DNA from: Platycnemis pennipes
Taxonomy: Eukaryota > Arthropoda > Insecta > Odonata > Platycnemididae
Assembly: GCA_933228895.1 (NCBI GenBank)
Contig: OW121852.1
Location: 132,117,544 to 132,181,543 of the forward strand
Reading direction: 5' to 3'
Length of the DNA: 64,000 bases
Under the pieces are notes generated by a model. That model searched no databases, had not been told where the DNA came from, and saw only the letters and a list, made by a program, of their open reading frames with translations. A program made the translations under genes and the position numbers. This document shows positions 61,458-64,000 of the stretch, piece after piece; position 1 is the stretch's first letter, and the number at the start of each line of letters is the position of its first letter.

Positions 61458-64000
61458 CAGTAGAACCTCTTTTTTACGAACCTCTAATTTACGAAATGAC
61501 ACCAATTTACGAACCATTCCGCCGGTCCCGATCTTTGTATATAGGAAAACCATGTAAAATGACCTCTTTTTTACGAAACCTCGATTTTATTGAGTTACGA
61601 AGTGAGAGGCCGGTCCCTTGGAGTGATTGACCTCTGTTTTACGAAGTTTTTGAAATGATTTTGTAGCACTGAACTCTGTACAATGGAATAACGATCGCTG
61701 TATACCGCGAGAGGAGCAGCTGAAGCCAGATAGGTAGAGATCCGTGAAATTCGCGAGACGCGATATCGCGAAATAACGCGAAATCGGGAAATAAAACGAA
61801 ATTTCGCCTTTTTCGCGATTTTTACGTGAATTAGCGAAAAAATCACATGTAAAGAGTCATAATCGATTAAAGTCTAAGTCTTCATTGTTTAACGCTTATG
61901 ACGTTCATTCGCTCTCTCATTACTCTCATTACGATTCAAAGGTCAATTGGCTTGTTTTGTCTCGCGCATATCGATTTCGCGTAATATCGCGCAATGTAGA
62001 GATAACTCCGCCGGAATTTGCCGTTAAATTAATCACCACCTCTCTCTTCGATTCCCTTTCATCAATCCTGAAATTCTCGGAAATATCTAGAATGATGCAC
62101 TTTCTCTCCTGAAGAATTAGATATTCTGAACCAATAATGTGCTGAACACGGCCGCGGAAGTTCGGAAATATAAGCTCACGCGCCCGCGCGCACGCGTCAA
62201 TGCCGAGCAGTAATTCCGGTGACTCATCGTGACGCAGTAGACAGCGTAATTGGATAACTTGTTGCAGGAAAACCTTTAGTGTGGGCCTAATGTAACAATT
62301 TTGTAGACTTAAACACGGCCGCTGGCCGGGAATGGACGGGCTAGCAGTTGAGGCAAGGGGGGAAGTAACAGAAAAGATAGGAGGAGAGGGGGTGCTACTT
62401 ATTGGCGGTTGATCGTCGGATATTTGCGTCGGATGCTTATAAGCATTCACAAAATGTGTACCAAAAATAATAAAACGCCTATAAATGCGCAAAAATTGTA
62501 ACATTATAATAACACCGCCAAGATTTTCTATAACACCGAAATCACATAGTTTTAAAACGAATTTTAGCACAAAAAAACCACTTTCACGGACCTCTACAGA
62601 TAGGTCATGCTGAGAGGGCCCTCGGTCCAAGTATTTCATATGGGAAAATGTGGAAAAATCGATTCAGCATAGTGCTTTTTGAAGTGCTTAAACTGTAGCA
62701 AAAATCCCAGAGATTGATCATTCAAATCGGAATTCAATCCTAATTACATGATCCAAGGAAAAAATGTTCAAAGACACATGGCACGACGCCTACTTCTCGA
62801 AAACAATGTCCCAGTTCATAAAATAATTGGATTAGTGCTTGGTAATTTCTATTCCTTTTCTATCATTTTGTGTATTGTGAATACCTAACTAGTCATCACA
62901 AAGGATCCATATTTTCTCTGGAATTATTTAAAATTAGTTTTAAGGTAGCCGCCGCAACACCAATTCAGAGCTTACTTCAGCCTAGGCTTTCACATGAAAA
63001 TAGCATTCCTGTAGGAAGTTCGTTGCTGCAGCTGTCATGGAGTTTAGTTTCATTAAAAAATACTAATTTTGCAATAATAAATTACTTATATTCAAATATT
63101 GATGCAATTTGATTATTTAATTTTTCATTTGAAGTGTTTTACGTCGTTAGGTTAGTCATTAGAATTCGCAATCGCTTTCTGTAGCCGCGAGTAAATAGTT
63201 CTCGCAAATCACCGCTAGAAGTCAAAACTGTAGAAAGCATATTATAAAAGAGGGAATTTCAAATTTACTCGAGTGAAGTTCTAAAATTGACTTAAATCAG
63301 CTGCGAAATATTATTAAATGTATTTCAAACAATGCGCTTTCTTCAAAAAAGGCATTTTCTGGTCTTTTCAGGGAAATATACTGGGTTAGTTGGAACTTTG
63401 TTTTGAAATTTCCTAGTTAAAATGTATCCCTGGCTTTCCCATGTTAAAATGGCTTCTTTAAACAAAAATTGACTAGCACAAAATATACCCCTTTCGTTAA
63501 TTAATGCATAACTGCATATGCTTAAAATACACTGCGGGATGAGTTAATTCTCTTATTCCCCTTATTTTGAGATTTACCAACCAGCTACAAGAACTTAAAT
63601 CAGTTGCAGCTGCCAAGTTCATACCATTATAAATTTCTAGAAAAATATCCACCTGTTTTTTATAATTCATGGCTGTTTCATTCTCTTTTACTAAAGTGAG
63701 TGTCCTAGCCTTAGGAATAACGCCTATGCTATACAGCGAATCAATACAATTGAGGTGTAATTTTTAAATCCTTTCAATTGATTGCAAATACACTGCACAC
63801 AGAGAATTTCACGTAATATTTGCTGTTTTTCCCTGAATGAGCAGATGACTATTATTTGTTACAGTAATTAGTTTGATTTCAACCCTAACATAACTATTTG
63901 ACAAGTTAAGTGCAGCATAGTGTTAAATTGCATTGAAAGTATACTCGCATTCTTGTCAGCAGAGTTTTAGTAGATGTACATTTGTCGCGGATCAAGTCTC
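61458..64000. mobile_element. Pogo/Tigger-like element G, copy 2 (inverted, runs off window)
   Basis: It begins CAGTAGAACCTCTTTTTTAC after TA (61456-61457). It is the reverse complement of 44777-46626, interrupted by an 862-bp insertion. At 64000 the alignment has reached about 45011 of copy 1, so roughly 235 bp should remain outside. No intact transposase. Confidence 0.88.
61735..62596. mobile_element. hAT-like non-autonomous element (862 bp)
   Basis: It begins TAGAGATCCGTGAAA and, read inward from the right, TAGAGGTCCGTGAAA (14 of 15). It is flanked by an exact 8-bp duplication, cagatagg, at 61727-61734 and 62597-62604. Element G copy 1 has this octamer once at the matching place (46350-46357, other strand). 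An 8-bp duplication with TAG/CAG ends is typical of hAT. An open frame of 236 codons overlaps it on the minus strand but crosses the boundary and has no recognisable domain. Confidence 0.88.

Noticed and set aside
61929..62639. 236-codon minus-strand frame over the hAT-like element
   Set aside because: It crosses the element boundary into element G and has no recognised domain; not a transposase.
60099..64000. Search for the remaining W2 exons of eIF4G
   Set aside because: No + strand frame with W2-like helices or acidic C-terminus was found; the exons must lie beyond the window.

Overview
This is eukaryotic DNA, almost certainly from an arthropod and most likely an insect. The exons are short, the introns long and AT-rich with GT-AG ends, and the transposon set (mariner, pogo/Tigger-like, hAT-like, piggyBac-like, a CR1/Jockey-like non-LTR element, a Penelope-like remnant) is typical of large insect genomes. 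The species cannot be named from the sequence.

One host gene dominates: eIF4G, the scaffold of the eIF4F cap-binding complex, on the + strand. I assembled 20 coding exons from 6001 to 60098. Their splice phases agree at every junction and give 1189 codons. In order they encode a short basic N-terminus, two low-complexity acidic/Ser-rich exons, the eIF4E-binding motif (Y-x4-L-M, exon 4), the MIF4G HEAT domain (exons 7-11), a linker (12-14), the MA3 domain (15-18) and the start of the C-terminal W2 domain (19-20). The stop codon and the rest of W2 lie beyond position 64000. Intron 13 needs a GC-AG splice pair, and exon 5 has a tandem CAGCAG acceptor.

Layout: 1-5850 is CpG-rich upstream DNA with no gene I can support. 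About 5200-7600 is the promoter, 5' leader and first-exon zone. From about 8 kb onward the transcribed region is visibly CpG-poor, except in transposons. Introns 1, 2, 3, 11, 12, 13, 14, 15 and 20 are long and repeat-rich. The exon clusters 4-11 and 16-20 have short introns with few or no mobile elements.

Mobile and repeat content includes: a mariner with exact TIRs and TA duplications (11361-12754); two copies of a TA-flanked family in opposite orientation (18448-20117, 20552-21632); a 1.3-kb CAGGGTGGC-ended family (21914-23237, 47209-51762), the second copy split by a 3.2-kb TTAA-flanked insertion; pogo/Tigger-like elements at 37686-39213 (holding a long hairpin), 39858-41491, 44777-46626 and 61458-end, the last split by an 862-bp hAT-like element with an 8-bp target duplication; a 5'-truncated antisense non-LTR retrotransposon (about 54245-56845); and an unclassified dispersed repeat at about 30.9, 35.6 and 43.7 kb. 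Several insertions can be dated relative to each other because another copy in the window keeps the empty site. I found no prokaryotic system, CRISPR array, tRNA or rRNA.
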